DNA from: an uncultured Ruminococcus sp.
GTDB lineage: Bacteria; Bacillota; Clostridia; Oscillospirales; Ruminococcaceae
Direction: 5' to 3'
DNA length: 32,651 nt
Assembly: GCA_946413815.1 (NCBI GenBank)
Contig: CAMKMD010000045.1
Location: 1-32,651 of the forward strand
This document shows, piece by piece, positions 29,865-32,651 of the stretch; position 1 is the first letter of the stretch; every line of letters starts with the position of its first letter. The position numbers and the translations under genes were made by a program. Below the pieces are notes generated by a model. The model saw only the letters and a program-made list of their open reading frames with translations, ran no database searches and was not told the origin of the DNA.

Positions 29865-32396
29865 ATGGCTGACAAGAACAAGGACAAGAAGGTATCGCTT
29901 GAGGACATACTCTGCGAGTACACCGGTCAGGATTCCGATACGGAGACTGCCGAGAAGGAAGAGCAGCGCCGTGTGATCCGTGATACCCTTGAACAGACCG
30001 CCAAGATAGAAGCTGTTAAGCCTGCAGAGAAGAAGGAAAAGAAGACTGCCATACCTCAGCGCAAGGAGAAGAAGAACGACTCCTTCAACAGGGCACGTCG
30101 CAGTTCGTCGCCTGCAGACGAATTCAAGCCCACCGATCTTACGCGCAAGAAGACGGCAGCAGCCGAGCCCGAGCCGCAAAAGGAAAAGCCGGACCCCATC
30201 CCGCACGTACAGGAGGAGGAGAGAGAATCCGAGATACCGGCGATGATACGTCCCATGTCTGATTCGACCCGTGCCAAGGAGGCTCAGCGGCAGAGGAAAA
30301 AGAAGAAGAGAAGAAAGAAGGGCTCCGGCTATACCTACAAGCAGGAGACCGCCGTCGGAGAGTACGTACTCTCACCTGAAAAGGACGGAAAGAAGAAATA
30401 CAAGAAGAACGATACCTCCATAAAGGGCGTTCCGGACGCTGTTCCGGGCACCGAGCCCCCCAAGGGCAGAGAGGTGACTGATATAGTACCGGCGCCGGAA
30501 GAAACGGATGTGATACCGGTACAGGAGATAAACGACCCCGCTGAGCTCGGCGATACCGGGCAGTCCGGCAGCGCTCCGGCAGGCGTCAAGGTCAGCGTGC
30601 GCAGGGTACACGGCAAAAAGCAGCGCACCAGGCGCATAGTGGACTTCAACTATTACGGCGATGTCGAGGACGTTGGCAGGGATATAACGGAGCTCACAGG
30701 CATAATATCCTCAAGGGTGCTCATACTTGTACTTGCAGCATTCCTGAGCATATACATCACGCTGTGCAGCCAGTTCGACCTTCCCATAGTGAATCTCCTC
30801 ACACTCAACCATGTTTACATCTATATGACGGTGCAGTTCCTCCTCGGAGCTGTTGCGGCGGTGGCATCGCTGCCCGTCATGACAAAGGGTATAAAGAACC
30901 TCTTCACCGGAAGAGCCGACAGCGATTCCCTTACGGCTGCAACGGCGGCGGTATGCCTCCTTGCCATGCTGCCCGCCTTCTTCAAGGGAGGGCTTGTGCA
31001 GAACGAGACCATACGCATATATATGCCCGTCGGTATACTCGCTCTGCTGACCAATGCTCTCGGAAAGCTGCTTATAGTACTCAGGGCGAAGAGAAACTTC
31101 GGCTTCGTGTCCAAGGAGTTCGACAGACACGCTGTAGTCTACGTACGTGACGAGGAGAGGGCGGAGCGCCTTACAAGAGGCACTCTCGGCGACTTTCCCA
31201 TACTCGCCGCAATGCGCAAGACCAGCTTTATAACAGACTTCCTGAGATACAGCTACTCATCGGATATCACCGACAGCTACTGCCGCAAGGCCGTGCCGCT
31301 GTGTCTGATATTCTCGGCAGCCGTATCCCTCATAATCACCCTGCTTCGCGGCGGCATGCTGTTCTCGGCAGGCTCGGCAGCGTTTTTCTTCTCGCTGTTC
31401 AGTATGCTCGTGAGTGCGGCAGCCTGCACGGCTATGCCCTTCGTGGTGAATATCCCCCTTGAGAATGCTTCGGTATCATCACTGAGGAACAAGGGAATAA
31501 TACTCGGCTATCAGAGCGTTGACGACCTCTACGATGCAAACTCCCTGCTCATTACGGCTGACAAGCTGTTCCCGGCAGGCACAGTCAGGATGGATGAGAT
31601 AAAGCTTTTCTCCAACACCAAGCTGGATGAGGCAATGCAGTATGCGGCAAGCCTTGCATCAAGAGCCGGAAGCGTCATGACCCAGGTGTTCGGTATGTCT
31701 GAGGAGAAGGGCGAGAAGCTGCTCGATATCGAGAACTACTCCTACGAGGACGGCCTCGGGGTATGCGGATGGCTCAACAACAAGCGTGTACTTCTCGGAA
31801 GCCGTGAGCATATGATAAACCACAGCATCGAAGGGCTCCCCACCAAGAATAAGGAGGCGGAGCTTGTGGGAGAGGGAAGAGAAGCTCTCTATCTCTCGGT
31901 ATCCGGCAATATCTCAGCACTCTTCACCGTGAGCCTGCGCCCTGACAGATACATCAAGCGCTGGTTCAAGAAGCTCCACCGCGGAAAGGTCTGCGTAGTG
32001 GTAAGGGCAGTCGACCCCTGCATATCATCTGCAAGGCTCGCTTCCCTGATGGAGGTGCCGGAGGATATGATAAAGGTTCTTCCGAAGCGCCTGCATGAGG
32101 ACTTCGACGCAGAGACCAAGAACGCAGTAAGGCTCAGCGCCTCTCTTGCCTGCACCGGAAGATTCACATCAATGGCGCAGCTCCTGCTCGGCATAAAGTC
32201 AGTTCACGCCTCGGCTGTATCAGGACTCCTTGTGCAGACTGTATCCATCCTCCTCGGACTGGGACTCGGCCTGCTGCTGATACTCTCAAAGGCCTTTGCA
32301 GTGAAATACGCCTATATGTCGGCCGCTGCACTTGTTATCTATAACCTTTTCTTCACAGTGCTGACATATCTTATTGTCAGCATAAGGAAGCCATAA
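29865..32396 (+). CDS. Large membrane protein resembling an inactive P1B-type ATPase
   Basis: An 843-aa protein. Residues 1-275 are disordered, with Lys/Glu-rich runs and no metal-binding CxxC. Then come about four membrane helices (280-405), a ~70-residue cytosolic insertion (405-475), two helices (476-530), a cytosolic part (530-783) and two final helices (785-838): the 4+2+2 topology of P1B ATPases. Parts align by eye with that family: ACTAMPF for the CPx helix, LRNKGIILGYQSVDDLYDANS before the phosphorylation site, and GLGVCGWLNNKRVLLGSREHM for the nucleotide domain. The DKTGT site reads DKLFP (566-570), TGD reads AVD, and TGE and GDGxND are missing. Function is unknown, probably non-pumping. 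RBS AAGGAGGG, 12 nt after rlmB. Confidence 0.8.
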   Translation: MADKNKDKKVSLEDILCEYTGQDSDTETAEKEEQRRVIRDTLEQTAKIEAVKPAEKKEKKTAIPQRKEKKNDSFNRARRSSSPADEFKPTDLTRKKTAAAEPEPQKEKPDPIPHVQEEERESEIPAMIRPMSDSTRAKEAQRQRKKKKRRKKGSGYTYKQETAVGEYVLSPEKDGKKKYKKNDTSIKGVPDAVPGTEPPKGREVTDIVPAPEETDVIPVQEINDPAELGDTGQSGSAPAGVKVSVRRVHGKKQRTRRIVDFNYYGDVEDVGRDITELTGIISSRVLILVLAAFLSIYITLCSQFDLPIVNLLTLNHVYIYMTVQFLLGAVAAVASLPVMTKGIKNLFTGRADSDSLTAATAAVCLLAMLPAFFKGGLVQNETIRIYMPVGILALLTNALGKLLIVLRAKRNFGFVSKEFDRHAVVYVRDEERAERLTRGTLGDFPILAAMRKTSFITDFLRYSYSSDITDSYCRKAVPLCLIFSAAVSLIITLLRGGMLFSAGSAAFFFSLFSMLVSAAACTAMPFVVNIPLENASVSSLRNKGIILGYQSVDDLYDANSLLITADKLFPAGTVRMDEIKLFSNTKLDEAMQYAASLASRAGSVMTQVFGMSEEKGEKLLDIENYSYEDGLGVCGWLNNKRVLLGSREHMINHSIEGLPTKNKEAELVGEGREALYLSVSGNISALFTVSLRPDRYIKRWFKKLHRGKVCVVVRAVDPCISSARLASLMEVPEDMIKVLPKRLHEDFDAETKNAVRLSASLACTGRFTSMAQLLLGIKSVHASAVSGLLVQTVSILLGLGLGLLLILSKAFAVKYAYMSAAALVIYNLFFTVLTYLIVSIRKP

Positions 32397-32404
32397 ATCA
32401 AGGG

Positions 32405-32433
32405 ACCTGTACCTCTCCGGTACAGGTTCTTGA
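32405..32433 (+). terminator. Hairpin, probable terminator after the pseudo-ATPase gene
   Basis: A 9-bp perfect stem (ACCTGTACC with GGTACAGGT, 5-nt loop) is followed by a weak TCTTG run, 8 nt past the stop codon. Confidence 0.55.
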
Positions 32434-32479
32434 ATATCCGCCGTCCGGAACAGCGGGCGGCTGACGAAAGGAGAACGCT

Positions 32480-32651
32480 ATGTCAGACGGAAAAAAGAAA
32501 CTTGTACGTTCCGACAAGCAGACAGTTAATACCGACAACGAGACCACGATGTTCATACCCGGCGGCGGACAGCCCCAGCAGCCGCAGTATGCTCCGCCAC
32601 AGGGACAGCAGCCCTACTACGGCCAGCCTCAGCAGCCGCAGCAGTACGGCG
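32480..32651 (+). CDS. N-terminus of a Gln/Pro/Tyr/Gly-rich protein (cut by window end)
   Basis: 57 codons are visible, with AAAGGAG 7 nt before the ATG. A Lys/Asp-rich start is followed by TTMFIPGGG and a low-complexity stretch of Gln, Pro, Tyr and Gly. Such N-termini precede kinase, FHA or membrane domains in related bacteria, but the domain here lies outside the window, so no function is proposed. Confidence 0.75.
   Translation, partial: MSDGKKKLVRSDKQTVNTDNETTMFIPGGGQPQQPQYAPPQGQQPYYGQPQQPQQYG

Overview
The window reads as a chromosomal segment of a Gram-positive, fibre-degrading Firmicute of the Ruminococcus type (Oscillospiraceae). Three things support this: a secreted GH26 mannanase with a type I dockerin, endospore-programme genes (spoIIAA-spoIIAB-sigF, spoIIID, a PdaA-like deacetylase), and Firmicutes families such as IreB, DUF1836 and DUF1540. 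Shine-Dalgarno sites are strong and near-consensus -35/-10 promoters with 17-18 nt spacers are frequent. I see no IS element, phage gene, CRISPR array, tRNA or rRNA. The species assignment is inference.

Layout. (1) 135-4377, minus strand: exopolysaccharide control operon, namely a membrane nucleotide-sugar 4,6-dehydratase, a fused Wzz/BY-kinase and a PHP-type tyrosine phosphatase, with a consensus promoter and a ~180 nt leader. (2) 4763-5236: small membrane protein. (3) 5451-6868, plus strand: spoIIAA-spoIIAB-sigF. (4) 6871-11125, minus strand: an XRE/zinc-ribbon regulator, then the lepA-two small membrane proteins-hemW operon. (5) 11306-13351: CbxX-type AAA+ protein carrying a degenerate first AAA module. 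(6) 13402-15686, minus strand: YccF and the cellulosomal mannanase. (7) 15845-17679: DUF1540, ireB, a small membrane protein and the PdaA-like deacetylase. (8) 17680-22992: a likely regulon. A DUF1836 regulator-small glycine-rich membrane protein-SPFH operon (minus) and a membrane-anchored protein with an Asp/Phe/Tyr repeat tail (plus) share an almost identical 45-bp promoter/operator. spoIIID and a candidate small RNA lie between them. (9) 23083-28939: a tightly coupled MBOAT-DHHW-FkbH-ACP-metallophosphoesterase operon. (10) 28968 to the end: rlmB behind a 16-codon upstream ORF, a large membrane protein that looks like a dead P1B-type ATPase, and the start of a Gln/Pro-rich protein.

The two strongest candidates for undescribed biology are the operon at 23244-28939 and the shared-promoter regulon. 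The operon has the logic of the Dlt system (membrane O-acyltransferase, SGNH-like partner, carrier protein), but a FkbH-type glyceryl-loading enzyme takes the place of the adenylating DltA, which suggests glyceryl (or related) esterification of a surface polymer. The pseudo-P-type ATPase at 29865-32396 is a third.

All functional calls come from reading motifs by eye; no database search was run.
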